Shown: positions 1-11,860 of the stretch, piece after piece
How positions within the stretch are numbered: the stretch's first letter is position 1
Layout: every line of letters starts with the position of its first letter
Source of the DNA: Deroplatys truncata
Lineage: Eukaryota; Arthropoda; Insecta; Mantodea; Mantidae
Assembly: GCA_030765065.1 (NCBI GenBank)
Contig: CM060990.1
Coordinates: 5,140,001 to 5,204,000 of the forward strand
Direction: 5' to 3'
DNA length: 64,000 nucleotides
Translations under genes and position numbers: made by a program
The notes under the pieces: model-generated
What the model was told of the DNA's origin: nothing
Seen by the model: only the letters and a program-made list of their open reading frames with translations
Databases searched by the model: none

Positions 1-469
1 CCACATAGCAATCAGACACTTTCTCCTTGATTCCTTCTATGGCTTCTTGGTAAACAGGCTCCATGTAGTTTTTTCTTAAAGTACTCTCATCAGACATTGA
101 CATCTTTGTGTATTTTTCAAGAAATCCCTTGAAGGCTGGATGGTTCACCTTATTGAGTGGAATTCCTGCTTGTGTAAGAGCTGCACACAAATCATTGTTT
201 AATTCCTTCAAATTTTGGCTCCTTGAAGAACTCTGTTGAAACGCATTTCGTAACAGAGGTTGCCGTGATTTGTTTGCTTGAAGAGTCTTGTTCATTTGAT
301 GCTTAGAGCTGGAAATGTGTTGTTTGAGGCGATCTCGCTGGTGTTTTTCATCTAACAAAATTCCTGAATCACAACTAGTACATCGCATAACAGTTCCATT
401 AGTGTCTATGAAATCTTGTTTGAATTCCTCAGCCAGAACAATAAATCGAGCACTGGACACCTTTGGCAT
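1..469 (-). CDS. hAT-family transposase, N-terminal part (CGGBP1-like BED zinc finger), partial at window edge
   Basis: The minus strand is open from an ATG at 469-467 to the window edge: 156 codons with no stop. Residues 30-57 hold a C-x2-C...H-x5-H zinc finger of the BED type. A helical segment follows (residues ~95-150, with NNDLCAALTQAGIPL and STLRKNY). By family knowledge this layout matches the N-terminus of hAT transposases related to CGG-repeat-binding protein 1, where the finger binds the transposon ends. The same layout is seen in the decayed hAT at 50015-52536, so both belong to one family or close relatives. The catalytic part lies outside the window. A host gene domesticated from a hAT (a CGGBP1 paralogue) is the alternative. 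The intact frame suggests a young or selected copy. Confidence 0.8.
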   Translation of the reverse strand, partial: MPKVSSARFIVLAEEFKQDFIDTNGTVMRCTSCDSGILLDEKHQRDRLKQHISSSKHQMNKTLQANKSRQPLLRNAFQQSSSRSQNLKELNNDLCAALTQAGIPLNKVNHPAFKGFLEKYTKMSMSDESTLRKNYMEPVYQEAIEGIKEKVSDCYV

Positions 470-1186
470 GGTAAAATCTAGTACTAGTACACTCGTTTGG
501 AGAGCTAACACTAGTGCACTTGCTAACAGAATGCGACTGTCACACAACTCACTCTTGCGCCCATTCGCTGTCCACATTCTCTTATAACACCGCGACAATT
601 ACCAGAATGTTCTCATTCATGCTGGAACTTCAGTCTCAGCGATTTCTAGTGGTTTCGAGCAGAACCCAGTCTTAATAATTCTCGGAACTGCGCGGGTGAG
701 GTTACTGCCGTCTCTGCGTGCCCAGCCTTCGCCTCCACGCAAACAGATGACGTCTCTCACAGTAACAAACTCACATTCACGAACAGCAGGCTACTGATTC
801 TGGTGGGATAGAATCACTCATTGTCAATTTCATTTTTGCGGGCTACTTTATAGCGGTAAAGCGAGAGAAAGAGGTTTTCGTCGAACACACAATTATTTTC
901 CATTGTTGCGGGTGTGCTTTCAATTCCCGCGCGGCGTTTACTGAAAGAGGTAGGCTTACTATTCGCACGTACACAGCAAGCTGAGGAGACGTTAATTGAA
1001 AGTTAAAGAATAAATCGGAATGAAACTTAAAAGAAAAAAGGGGGAAATGGGGGATTATGGGCATGGTTGGGGGAAATTGGGATAAAGGTGCCAAAAAGGG
1101 GTAAAGGTCCCCAAAAAAGGAATATAGGTGCGAGAAAAAACCTTACCCTAAGAAAAAAAGGTGCGCACCTAACAATGCTATCCCTG
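470..1186 (-). mobile_element. Non-coding 5' region of the left hAT element; possible terminus at 1171-1186
   Basis: This stretch lies upstream of the minus-strand hAT transposase start. Read on the minus strand, the segment ending at 1186 begins CAGGGATAGCATTGTT, which resembles a hAT terminal repeat. The partner end is outside the window, so neither the TIR nor the 8-bp target duplication can be tested. The short ORFs here are G/A-homopolymer-rich and look non-coding. Confidence 0.35.
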
Positions 1187-2250
1187 GTAATTACAGTAAT
1201 ACAAACGTTCGATATCGCAGAAACCTGTCTCCACATTTCAAAAGATTCCTGAAACCATAATTTAACAGTTTCTATTTATTCTCCTCTTGAATGCCTGAGG
1301 CAGTTGGAATATGTGCCCATTAAAGGACATTATGAAAACATGCATAGAGAGAAAAGGCTTTTTGGAATTTCGGTTCTCTTCCTTTGATTTGATTTAAACA
1401 AGGTAAAAGCATTTCTCTCGTTTGAGTACATTGATGGGAATGGTAAATTAGGAAGGAAATGAGGTTCTTCTCATTGGCTACAGGACCAAGGGGTCTGTCG
1501 AAGGGAGACTAAATTTAAATTTTAGAGCATTTGTTTTTAGGATTTCGAGTTTCCATTTAAGATTTCGCTCAGTTGCACTTTAATGTAGTTGTATATGTGA
1601 TTACATGTAGAGCTTAAAAGCTTTTATGCATAGGGTAATGCATCTCTGAAATTTGGAAAATCCAGAGAATGTAATACATGTTATTGAAGTTTATGCCAAT
1701 TATTACTCACAATACCAATAATGCTTTGGGCATATTTTAAAGTTTTAGCTTGAATGGTTATTTAAATGTTAATTTTATTGTGTAAATTCCTTTTTCCTCC
1801 ATAGGAGGCATTTTTAAAAATATTCACTTCAAAAAGTTTTACAGCAAATGCGTTTGTAAAAATATTTGTTATATCATAAATTTGATAAAAACCCCTAATT
1901 ATTTATTTTAGAAAACTATTAGTTTTTGAACTCTCCAAAATTCTTGATTTTCAGAAGTTAATAATTTATTTCTCAGAATTGCAGCATTGCTTAAAAACGT
2001 ATATGGTCATTTTCTTTAACGCACTTTTGAGAGATAAGGCATACATTTTGAAACGAATTAGTAAAAAATTGGATCATAGGATGCATTGCGAGTACGCAAA
2101 AAGCTGAAAAAAAGTTTGCGATTAAACAAGATTTAAAGTTGGGCGTGCGTGTTAATTAGCATGCGACTGTCAATTTATAGCTTAAGTTAATTGGTAGTTT
2201 AAATGTACCAAGAGAAAAAACCACATGTTCTCTTAAAGTATTGAAAAAAA
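1187..2250. other. No gene seen; AT-rich intergenic sequence
   Basis: Both strands are dense in stops and no repeat family or RNA gene was recognised. The composition is AT-rich with short A and T runs. Confidence 0.6.
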
Positions 2251-2308
2251 TGAGTTTTATTTATGGACGCTCTTTAATTGCAACGGTCCTTAGCGTCCCA
2301 TTCTATGC
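2251..2308 (-). repeat. Solo SINE 3' tail with short hairpin
   Basis: The segment matches the 3' tail of the tRNA-derived SINE at 4860-5157 in the same orientation: a GAGTTTTATTTATGGACGCT start, then a spacer, then TTAGCGTCC. GGACGCT and AGCGTCC form a 7-bp inverted repeat. No tRNA head is present, so this is a strongly 5'-truncated copy. Confidence 0.65.
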
Positions 2309-2524
2309 TCGTATTATTTAATTATGATAACGTTCAATTTTTTTAATCTTTAAACATGTTTGTAAACTTTCACACATGCATTAGCTTAAAGTAAAATTTG
2401 ACATCTCCATATGCCGTTTTGGAAGTCCAAAATGGTTATTGTGACTTTACCATTTGTTGCTACTGCTGACAACGGGTGGCCACGCACTCTGACCATGGCG
2501 TTTTTCGTGGTTTTCCTCTTTTCG

Positions 2525-2870
2525 CCTAGGTGAATGCTGGGGTGGTGTATTCTACCATTTCCTTTCATTCCATCTTTCAGGAAGTGTATTCGGGTTCCGT
2601 GATGCGGCTAGTGTCGGGAAAGTGGCATGGTTGCTGCGCTTTGTATAGGATTTCTCCCCGTAAACCACCACGGTGCCTTGACCTGCTTGCTAGGGTCGCT
2701 TCGTCGCCCTCTCGCAGGATTCTTCGCCTCTGGTGGTGCCGGCGGGTGTTTCAAATTGGAAATATTAGGGACTTCCGTGTGTCTCTGTGAACCTGTTTGT
2801 CTGCGGTCGAGCTCTTGCGGCTCCTTAACCTCATCCCTCGCTCCCTCACTCCCGGGGGTGTAGTCAAAAT
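2525..2870. repeat. GC-richer interspersed repeat, copy 1 (possible SINE family)
   Basis: This is a GC-rich island in AT-rich DNA, sharing short blocks in the same order with 5968-6380: AATGCTGG, TATTCTACC, TTTCCT, and later TTGGAA followed by TTAGGGAC. The overlapping reading frames look incidental. The match is patchy, so family membership is tentative. Confidence 0.35.
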
Positions 2871-4384
2871 AGATCTAGTTGTTCGCAGTGGGCAGGTGTC
2901 CCCCTCCAGTAAACAGCTCATATGAGTGGCCTCCCTGAAAGGAGCGATGACAAATTTTGTGCCCAGAAATACCATTTTATATTACCAATAATTGTCTAAT
3001 ACGTATTTAAAACGTTTCCTTCTGGGTAGAAATGGAAACGAGATCAAATTTACTTGCCCTCATTGAACTATTGCCGTCAACAGGCGATTATTCCGAAATA
3101 TCCGTCAATTTAATTAAATAATTTGGTCCTTATTTAGATACACTTCATTATCAATATTTATTTTTAACAAGAATAAGGCCGTCTGGCTTGTATCGGCTGT
3201 CCGGACGCTGGGTGACCTCTTGGTAACGTGGAACGTCATCATCGTAATCCTCATTATTATTACTATTAACTGTAATCAGTTAACAATAGCACAGAAATCT
3301 TAGCTTTTTGCAAAAGTTAGGCAGCTTGTCGATCAACTGTCTGGAATTATGTGACGCTTGGAGAGGGCGGGGCAAGGTAGTCAGTGCTCCTTCTTATATG
3401 GGCAATTTTATCTAATCCCAAATGTATATTCTGGCATGACAGAACAATTTAACGGTTTTCTTGGCGTTCCTTCTACCTTCATCAGTGACATTTAATATGG
3501 AGCAATGAATGGTGTCGCACCCCTAAGAAAACCCGATGGTAGACTCTAAAGGTCCAGGAGTATTTTATAAATTTCAAACCAAACTGTGCGACATTGGGAG
3601 CGAAGCCTACCACATTTTAGTATTTTCCGGCCAAAGTAAACACCCCCAAGATTTTAAAGGATTTTAACTACAGGAACTAAAATGAAGTAGTTTATAATAC
3701 TTAAAGGATCTAGATGTTAAGTTTACTATATAAAGGAAAGGTTAGAAGCGATACACGATGTTACCAATTGCTCCGGCGTCTCCCACCCATGCTCAACTTG
3801 CGATAACTTGCTTTCCCACTGTATATAGGAACCTGTTTGACCAGTCTACTATCTCACAACTATCACTAATACCAACTTCGATATTCCAAATCCTCTAACT
3901 ATAGCGCATTACACCCCTAAAGCTTCCCCGGTCTTCAAATGTCGACGTCGATGTTGCAGTTGTTAATGATGGGAAAATTCCGCCACTGTCAACTTGCTAT
4001 GCCGCAGTTAATCTTCTTCGGAAATTGTTAATGATCTTATGCTTGAACCATGTGTAAGCATTATGTAAAAGAAAAATCTGTCAATTCCAACTTTATTGTG
4101 CCAATCTGCTTCCGAATTTCTCATAACAATTCATAATAATACAGCTTCCCTCAGACATAGTTTGCTGATGCAGTTTTGGCCAAAAGCTATGATGTCACTC
4201 TAGTTCAAAGTAATTCTGTCTCGCCTCCACATTTTTATTTTAATGTGAATAGCAAGTTGTCCGAGCCTCATAAAGCTGAATTCCATGTTGAAATATGCTC
4301 GCATTTTTTATACTTCGCCCAAAGAAATTGGAACCACTGATGTAGCTGAATTTGATATCAAGTTTACATATAAAAACAATCAAA
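2871..4384. other. No gene seen; possibly decayed upstream part of a Gypsy-like element
   Basis: No convincing frame was found on either strand. Because a Ty3/Gypsy RT relic starts at about 4385, the right half (roughly 3900-4384) may be decayed gag-protease sequence, but I could not recognise a motif there. Confidence 0.45.
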
Positions 4385-4852
4385 CAGAGACCTTATAAAG
4401 TGTCACATAAACAAAAAGACATATTTTCAGAGCAGGTTAATGAAATGAAAGATGCTGGAATCGTTCGTGAATCACAGTCCCCCTTGGGCTTCTCCTGTTG
4501 TGTTATTTAAAAATAAAGATGGTTCAATGCACATTTGTACATATTACAGTAGATGACTAGCTGAGTTACCTTGGGGAAGCTAAATGGTTTGTTTCTTTCG
4601 AATTATCTGCATATTTTCAAGTGGCCATTTCGGAGTTTAGTAAGAAATACAGCAGTTTTGATACGTTTCAAGGTCAGTACGAATTCACTGGCCTTGCTTT
4701 TGGCTTGCCTAATGCTCCTCGTTTTTTCAGTTAACTTGCTGAAAATGCTTTTGGGTGATCTTAAGTACAAAAAGGCACTTCCTTATTTAGATGACATTGT
4801 GGTCTTCGCTAAAACTTTTGATGAACTATTGCAAAATCTTGAAGCTGTTATT

Positions 4853-5164
4853 AACGCTTGGAAATTGAGTTTTATTTATGGACGCTCTTTAACTGCTGTG
4901 GTTCTTAGCGTCCTATTCTACCTATTTTGGTCGTGAAAGACCGGAAATTTTGCTCAGAGGATCCTTTATCAGGACTGAGTCTCTTTTACGTGCCTAAATC
5001 TACGACACGGGACCACCGGCTTTACCTTCCCTCCGAAGGAAGCCATGCTACGGATTTTTACGCCCGAAAAAATCCATCGCCCTCTGCCGGGTTTGGACCC
5101 GCGACCTCGGGAACTAGAGGCTAGCATGGTAACCACTACACCACGGAAGACGACTTCAACGCTT
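4853..5164 (-). mobile_element. tRNA-derived SINE (4860-5157) with 7-bp target duplications
   Basis: Read on the minus strand, the element starts at 5157 with a tRNA-like head. An A-box-like TGGTGTAGTGG lies near 5135-5147 and a B-box-like GGTCGCGGGTCCAAACC near 5093-5109. A body follows, and the tail at about 4866-4916 contains a 7-bp inverted repeat (GGACGCT/AGCGTCC). AACGCTT flanks both sides (4853-4859 and 5158-5164) and removing the insert rejoins an RT pseudogene, so the boundaries are well supported. A second long copy lies at 36533-36808, and solo tails at 2251-2308 and 5331-5380. Confidence 0.85.
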
Positions 5165-5330
5165 AGAGGCGCATAATTTCAAACTTAAACCCGAACAGTG
5201 TTCCTTTAGCATGTAGAAGATTAAATTGCTGAGTTTTGAAGTTTCTAAAGATGGTATTTCCGCAGATGCTAATAAAGTTGTGTCTATTCAAAATTTTTCT
5301 CGTCCCAAAAATGTCAGAGATGTGAGAGTG

Positions 5331-5380
5331 GGACGCTAAGCACCACAGCAGTTAAAGAGCGTCCATAAATAAAACTCAAT
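5331..5380 (+). repeat. Solo SINE 3' tail inserted in the Gypsy RT relic
   Basis: This plus-strand copy of the SINE tail (GGACGCTAAG...AAAGAGCGTCC, then ATAAATAAAACTCAAT) lies inverted relative to the SINE 170 bp upstream. RT-like coding resumes just after it with an FFGV-like segment, so this is a second, 5'-truncated insertion in the same pseudogene. Confidence 0.7.
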
Positions 5381-5405
5381 TTAATTTTTTGGAGTAGAAT
5401 ACGAA

Positions 5406-5967
5406 TTCCGACATAAAGTGACCCGCTTCGACAGCCACGGATTTTACCACAAGTTTTGTAAAACAAAAAGCTTACACCAACCAGATGTAAATTGTGTTTG
5501 TGAACTTGTGAAAAGGTGTGCGACAGATATAATGCATGCTGGTGAACATTCTCACTAACAGAGTTTAGTAGCAGTGACTGCGCATTTCCTTTATATTATC
5601 ATTGAAACTACTACAAAAGTATGTAAAATAAGTTATAATGCGCTAGTTCTATTAAAAATACTGATTTGATAATTTAATGAACTTTGTACTTAAATAAAAA
5701 CAGAGATATCTAAATCATGTGTTCTTAACAGCTATATTAGTTTTTTTCGCGACTGCTTGACAGTGAACTAAAATATGTGTTATTTAGAATGTTTTGAAGG
5801 CTCAAAGGTTGTATGTGCACAATTTTAAAATGAACTTTTGAACTCTATTCACAATTAAGCTACACTGGATTCTCCACGATCTTTGTCGTGTGTATGTGTG
5901 TGCGCGCGTAAATAGAATATAGGTCGGTGTAATTAGTAGTAACGAGCGAGACGACTCAGGGGTTACG
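5406..5967. other. No gene seen
   Basis: The sequence is AT-rich with frequent stops. A short TG/CG-alternating stretch lies near 5885-5910. No repeat family was recognised. Confidence 0.55.
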
Positions 5968-6380
5968 TCTGTGGTCCACGCCGGCGACCACCCGGGTTGC
6001 CAGGAGAATGCTGGCATGGTTCATATTCTACCTCTCGTTTCCTGTACCCATCGTCTTCCTTGTCATTTGTTTCAGGGTTGCGGTTGGGCGGTGGCTTGCG
6101 CTCTGAAAAGTCTTCTTCCCTGGCGTCGCTGCGGTACCGCCCAGTCTCTCCTCGGCGTGGGGCTCCACTCCGGGGGACCCTGGAGGTTGGCGAATTCTAT
6201 GCAGGGACCGTGCGGCGTTGGATGCGTTATATTTGGAAGCGTTAGGGACCCCGTCCATGCTTGCGCCCGTCGGCATCCGGATATGGACACCCTTCAGGTC
6301 TTTCCCCTTATGCTTCCCTCCCAGGGATCACGTTGGAAACATAAAGGGCTGAATGACCAGCGTGCGGTGCTCTACCCCGG
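5968..6380. repeat. GC-richer interspersed repeat, copy 2 (possible SINE family)
   Basis: This GC-rich island shares ordered short blocks with 2525-2870. The segment starting GGTTGCCAGGAGAATGCTGG has the feel of a tRNA-derived SINE body, but no clear A or B box was found. The 168-codon frame across it is not supported as a gene, because three overlapping frames are open on both strands in this GC-rich stretch. Confidence 0.35.
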
Positions 6381-8569
6381 TGCCGGGGGCCCCTCCGTGA
6401 TATGTACCTTTACCACTACAATTAGTAGTATTTTTAACACCTGCTCCCTTAGAGAAGAACTCCTTTTCTTTCTCTGAGTGCACTCTCTGTACACACCAAG
6501 AGGTGATAAGCCTCACCATAATGTCCAAGTCTGCAGAGGTATGAGACCAATGGTCTTGTATAGGATACCAGCCGTGAATAGTTATCATCTGGGACCGAAT
6601 TTGTGGGACAAAATGTTTGGAAAATTACCTATAAAAAGATTGAAAATTTTTAACATCCCATAATAGCTACAAACAATGACCCAATACTGAGACATATTTA
6701 TTAAAATTAGAGTACAAAAAGGTATGAATTGGTTAAGTTAATTTTATACACGAGTATTATCGTTATCCAAGTAGCATAATTCAAAATATATTTGTTCAAT
6801 GTTCTTGTTTGGAGGATAGGAGAAGAAAATGAAGAGAAAGAATTTTAAGTAGGTCTTACAAAACTATAGCATTAACCCTTCTCGATTCTGAGACTACACA
6901 AAATTCATAGAGAAGAAGAGGATTTCACAGCCTGACACGACACAGGGACAAGGGCCATAGGAACCTACTGTATGTACTTATTAACATGAAAAAGTAAAAC
7001 TGACGCATCTCATCCCTAAATTGGGACATGAACTCACATGAGTACTTATGCCTGCTTTTCTGGCAATAGCCACCCATCCACCCATAAGCAACCCCATACA
7101 GACTAACCATTAAACAGGAATATGATGGCTTTCACATGCGAGTAAACAATGTACGTTCTTATTTCTCATGTTTGAAAAGTTATCCTATGTAAAATATCAG
7201 TTACACAAAATGATTACATACTCAACGCAAATGCAAAGAAAATACAAAGTAATGATGTAAAATCGAAAAGGTCGCAGCAAAACATCGCCTAATAAATATT
7301 GCTACGCAACTATGGGCCGCGCTTATCGCGCGTAAGGTGCCCAATGACCAAGCGGCCGGCTAAAGAGATAAATAAAGAAGGAACGCTCTTCTCCGACATA
7401 AATTCCAGAAGCGTCATCAAGAGTCAACGGGGTTTTTCTTGAAGCTTCTTTCTCCCCTCCCACGAAGGTTTCAGAAACTCTCGCAGTTACATATAACGTG
7501 AGAGCTCAAGAATGGCAGGGTGCGTAGTGGATCTTGATGGGAAATAAAGTGCTGGTATTACGAATGAGGTTGTGACGACAGTTGTGACTTACGGTGAGTA
7601 CTGCTACTGCGAGAGCTCAGAGAGGTCTTGTGTTCGACGTTTCACGAGTGAAGCGGAAAGACGAACAGGCTGCTTCGCGCGTTTCATTACATTTCACCAT
7701 ATGCATTTTCATAACCTAAGACCTATGGTAAGGATTCATGTGCAGCAATTAAAATATTATATCTCATTAGAACCCTAGCCGTGTTTATCATATTAGATAC
7801 CACTAGAAATAGAGAATAACTAAGAACTAAATTGTATAGGTTATCTCCAGCTTGCTTCATGCAGCCTGCATGTTATGAGGTAACATTTGTGAAAAAGTAT
7901 ACTTATGCGATCAAAAGTTGTACAGTAGTCAGTTTCAGTTTGGAAAAATTTCTGGACGGGAAGAGAAATATGAACTTATCTTGAGATAGAAGAAGGCTAC
8001 TAAAATACCTACGAGTTCTCACATCAGATCCGTTGGTCGTTTCCTTCTGCGTATATAGCAAACGGTAGCTAAAAACGCTCGAATCTACAGCACAAATTCA
8101 AAAAGTAATTAGATAATATATGGTATAAGTTTGAACAATTAATTTCATCACATTAAAGCATTAAAAGTATAATTTTCAATTTATTATCATTATTTCAATG
8201 AATAAGTATTAACGCTGAGATTCATTAACGTTTTTCTTTTCCCCTTATGCACTTTTTGAACACAAAATTTCGCTAACCTTCATTTATGGAATACAACCTC
8301 CCATAAGTATCCCACTGGATTTGAATCACTGAAGTCAAGAATTAACCCTGAATCTTTTAGCTACAAAGATACAGAAACAAAACAAAAGAACAAAACATCC
8401 TTAGAACAAAAGCTGGAAATATTTGAAGCCAAAAAGACGGGGCCTCTATTTCTGTTTCCGGCAGTTTTGACTTTGGTATCATAAAAATCTGTAAAGTATA
8501 TGAAAATTAATGAGCTTTGTTATTCGTTGACTTCAGAAAGCCACTGTCAGCTTTTCACTTGAGACAGTC
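6381..8569. other. No gene seen between the repeat and the 5' LTR
   Basis: Several frames of 60-70 codons occur but none resembles a known protein or carries a domain motif. No tRNA, tandem repeat or TE terminus was recognised. Confidence 0.5.
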
Positions 8570-9110
8570 TGTTGCAGCGAGCCATAGGCGTAGATCGAAT
8601 GGAGGGCCGAGGACTGCGTTAGAGTTGCAGCAGTATTGTAAGACGGTGAAACATAGAAAGCTCGCATTGCAGCGTACGGGGTCCCGCTGTCAGCTTATTG
8701 AAATGTATTTAACGGCCTTAGTATTAGGGCATCGGCCTCACTGTCAACTGACTTCACCGACACGGCGAAGCTACGTTTGTCTAGGGCTCGACGCCCCCAA
8801 CATAACTTAGTTCATACATTAATTAGTGAACCTCAAGACATACCTGGGGGTTTCAGGTAAGATGTGCTATGTGTAAGTTCTTGTCCATACCACCCTAAAG
8901 ACATTCCCGCAATCATGTAAATTAGTTGCAAATATAGTTGTTGGTTTTTATATTACCCCGGGTTATCATTTGATGCCGCTTCTTCCAGCTCACCCGCTAC
9001 CCTCACCATGTGCCCTTTCTAACGCCGATACCTTCAACGCTCTGCCAACTCAAATACTGCCCTCTTGTTGTAAGCATCCTCTAGTGCGAACTACCCCAAG
9101 TGTTGCTACA
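8570..9110 (+). mobile_element. 5' LTR of Gypsy-type endogenous retrovirus/retrotransposon
   Basis: This stretch is directly repeated at 28576-29101. Shared blocks in the same order include CTGTCAGCTTATTGAAA, GACACGGCGAAG/AACACGGCGAAG, CGACGCCCCCA, TTTCAGGTAAGATGTGCTA, CACCCGCTACCCTC and CTACCCCAAG. I set the ends at TGT...ACA, the expected TG...CA form. The two copies differ by many substitutions and indels, so insertion is old. No short target duplication is visible at the outer ends, so the outer edge is approximate. Confidence 0.8.
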
Positions 9111-9381
9111 ATTATGGTGGAGGCGTCGGTTACAATTTTGGCGGGTCGCGGGTACAGTGCAGATGGGTAAAGTATAGTACCCTCCTATGGCGAAAATACC
9201 AAATTTTTTTCTCTCTCATCTCTCCTCTTCCCCTATCTTTTTCCACCCTCGTAATTAATATCTTCACCCTGGCACGTTAGTTGTGAATTCATGGGTCAAG
9301 ATAGCACACACACCAGCATTCGAAAGAACTAATTAAGTAGAATCCACCCTCCCATCCCTTGCATTATGACTTTTTAAGGGC
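9111..9381 (+). other. Leader of the LTR element
   Basis: Untranslated sequence between LTR and gag. A primer-binding site is expected just after 9110. I could not match the following ATTATGGTGG... to a specific tRNA with confidence. Confidence 0.4.
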
Positions 9382-10560
9382 ATGCTTAAAAATAAGCCTT
9401 CTCCTTCAGACGAGTATTATGTTACTGCAGCTAATAATTGTAATTTGCTGTACATGGCAGAATCTGCCCTCGTTGCTACAGACCCTACCAGCCCCATGTC
9501 ACTAGAAGTTAGGAAATTGTGTGTAGAGTTAGCAGCAACAGAAGGCGTGCAACCCAAAATTTCAGGAATTTGTCATCATGGATTTGAGGGATATTTCCAT
9601 GAAGCAGCAGCACACGCAGAGACCGCGAACCAAACCCAGCTACGTTCCGGGAGAGTTACTCACACGAGTAGAGTACGCAAACAGGTAACGACGAGCAAAA
9701 CAGGTGATCACACTAGAACAATAAATACCAAAATCGGCTCACCTGTGAAAGAAGACAGTGTGGTAGCAGGCGTAGCTCAGCACATTCAGGTTAGGTCCAG
9801 GCACGTTTGTAGGGAAACCAGGAGAAAGTGTATGGGAGTACTTGGACAAATTCTAAACAAACGCACAAACTAACAATTGGGCGGACCCACACAAAATTCA
9901 GTATTTGCCTTGTTATCTTAGAAACACAGTGTTAAACTGGTATAAGACCTTCGCATGCAGAAATCGAAATACCTCATGGGAAATTTTGAAACACGGGCTA
10001 TTAAATGCTTTCGTTCATGTGGCGGTAGAGAAGCTAATCGAATTCAAGCTCAGATAGAGAGTATAGGATATTACCGAGCCCACAAAACAATACGCGTACG
10101 ATGTGATAACTCCATGCGATTTAATTAGCCCCAAAATGTGGCAGAAAAAGCAGGTTGAGCACATCATAAGAGGATTAAAGCCGTCGCTTTTAGAGCAGGC
10201 ACTGCCCAGAAACCCCCAAACAGTGGATGCACTAATTTAATTCAGCTCCCTACCTAGCAAGGAAGAGGATTGTCCTAATTAGGGCAACGGTCGCCCCCTA
10301 GCGCGCAAGAAGAAGGCCTGCACAAACGAATGTCGGAAATGGCTAGAGGAGGGGCTAACAGAGCAGGTACAACAACCCGAAAAATCTCCATCATTTATCC
10401 CCCAGTATCAACATGCAACGTCGGTCGGACAGGAACTACGAACCCTTGCCCAACTTCAGTAAATACGTTTACACTCAGAGGAGAACAGTCTCCACTATAC
10501 CTATTTGTGGTTTTTGTAATAGAATAGGGCACGTAATAGCAAATTGTAAACGTGGAGGAG
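9382..10560 (+). pseudogene. gag: gag relic of the LTR element (capsid-like region and CCHC zinc knuckle)
   Basis: An open stretch covers 9382-9873. Past its stop, sequence at about 9890-10020 reads as a retrotransposon capsid segment (leucines, then LNWYKTF and SWEILKHGLLNAF). At 10506-10547 one frame gives C-x2-C-x4-H-x4-C, a nucleic-acid-binding zinc knuckle typical of Gag nucleocapsid. The parts lie in different frames with stops between them, so no full-length Gag can be made. The position between the 5' LTR and protease fits. Confidence 0.7.
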
Positions 10561-10599
10561 AAACGTAACTTTTACCCCTAGTCTCGAAACAAACACCCT

Positions 10600-11860
10600 C
10601 CGTAAGAGCCATAGTGGCTAGTATATCGAAAACTATAAATCCGGCAAATGCACTACAGACAAAAGGAATAGTCAACGGAGGAGCAAGAATTGACATCTTA
10701 ATAGACATAGGCAGCTCGGTGAGCAATTCTACATGACAAGTTGTTAGGGACAGATAAACAGGCAGCACCCCAAGTTTAATTCTTCGAAAAGCAAACAATA
10801 ATCCACTTACAGCACATTATCAGACTATCGCTAACTTCCGAATAAATGAAGTAGAATTTCAAGAACAGCTCTTGGTGGTAAAACATTCTCCACACAGTTT
10901 GCTATTAGGGATGGATTTCCTTCAGAAGTACAAAGTGGTCACAGTTCTGGGCAATAGCGTAATAACGCTGACACTACAGGACTCTAAGGAGGTCAGTATA
11001 ACGTGTAGAGAAAAAAAGAGTGCCTGCTTACACAAATTAGTTCGAGACTGACACGCATGAAGCCAGAATTAAGGCGACATGCGAATAAGACATATAAGTA
11101 CCCACATTCACCAGTACACAACCAAATATTAAGCAAGCACTACTGCCCACAAATACATTACTACTAGAGCCATTCAGTAACATGGTGTAGAAGAAACACA
11201 TTAGTATTTTGCCAGTACTGTGCAATAATACCGCAAAACGAAAGGTCCAAGTACAAAACAACAGCCACTCCCCAGAGAATATTTAAAGACACCACACTAG
11301 CACTCGTATACGAAGTTGCTTTCGTACAAGCTAATGTCTTCACACGCGAAACCGCCAAACAGTTAGACGTTAAAAATGGCAAATTTAACATTAACTCGCG
11401 ACTGGTAGAACAGCAGGAACAGTTGCGTAAGTTCTTGGGCAGATACAGGCATATTTTTGCGACCAGCTTGAAGGAATTTGGAATTACGGATATAGCAGAA
11501 TCTAAAATAGAGTTAACAAATATTCCATGCAATAAAACGAAAGGCATACAGGGAGTCTTAGGCAGAGGGAAATGATAAATGGCTAAATTAAAGAGATGAA
11601 AGACGAGGGAATAATTAAGTACTCACGCAGTAGCTGGAGCTCACCAGTAATTCTAGTTAAATATAAATCAAGAGAATATCGGTTTTGCTTAGATTACAGG
11701 AAGCTCAATGCGCAAAGAGCCTCATCGGCATACCCGCTACCATTGACAGACAACCTACATAGCTGTGTACCTAGGACAGCTGGAGTTTCTTACGAACGTC
11801 TCAGATTTATCGAATGCTTACGTTTAATCTTAGCGTTGCTTTCTTTGCGAAGTTAAGTCA
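10600..11860 (+). pseudogene. pol: pol relic: aspartic protease and truncated Ty3/Gypsy reverse transcriptase
   Basis: A retroviral-protease-like segment is visible near 10664-10735: hydrophobic residues, then D-I-G-S-S at the active-site position, where D-T/S-G is expected. From 11401 the sequence reads as the connection into RT (LRKFLGRYRHIFA). From 11596 follow KDEGIIKYSRSSWSSPVILV, FCLDYRKLNAQ and YPLPLTDN, the fingers/palm start of Gypsy RT. A short SNAY-containing piece near 11808 marks the last recognisable RT; the catalytic YxDD region, RNase H and integrase are missing. This copy cannot be autonomous. Confidence 0.75.

Larger units (their letters stand above)
4385..5405 (+). pseudogene. 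Ty3/Gypsy retrotransposon reverse-transcriptase relic, interrupted by two SINE insertions
   Basis: Fragments in shifting plus-strand frames read as RT. They include a PYKVSHKQKDIFSEQ-like start, then EMKDAGIVRESQSP, YEFTGLAFGLPNAP and the catalytic YLDDIVVF box at about 4782-4808. After the SINE come AHNFKLKPEQCSF (about 5172-5210) and KDGISADANK (about 5250-5280). The order is that of Ty3/Gypsy polymerases. The gene is split by a 298-bp SINE with its 7-bp target duplication and again at 5331-5380 by a second SINE tail. Several stops and frameshifts show that it is dead. It is separate from the LTR element at 8570. Confidence 0.8.

Noticed and set aside
4927..5124. 65-codon plus-strand frame
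   Set aside because: It is the antisense of the SINE body and head.
5971..6477. 168-codon plus-strand frame
   Set aside because: Lies in a GC-rich interspersed repeat with open frames on both strands; no domain and no conserved counterpart at 2525-2870.
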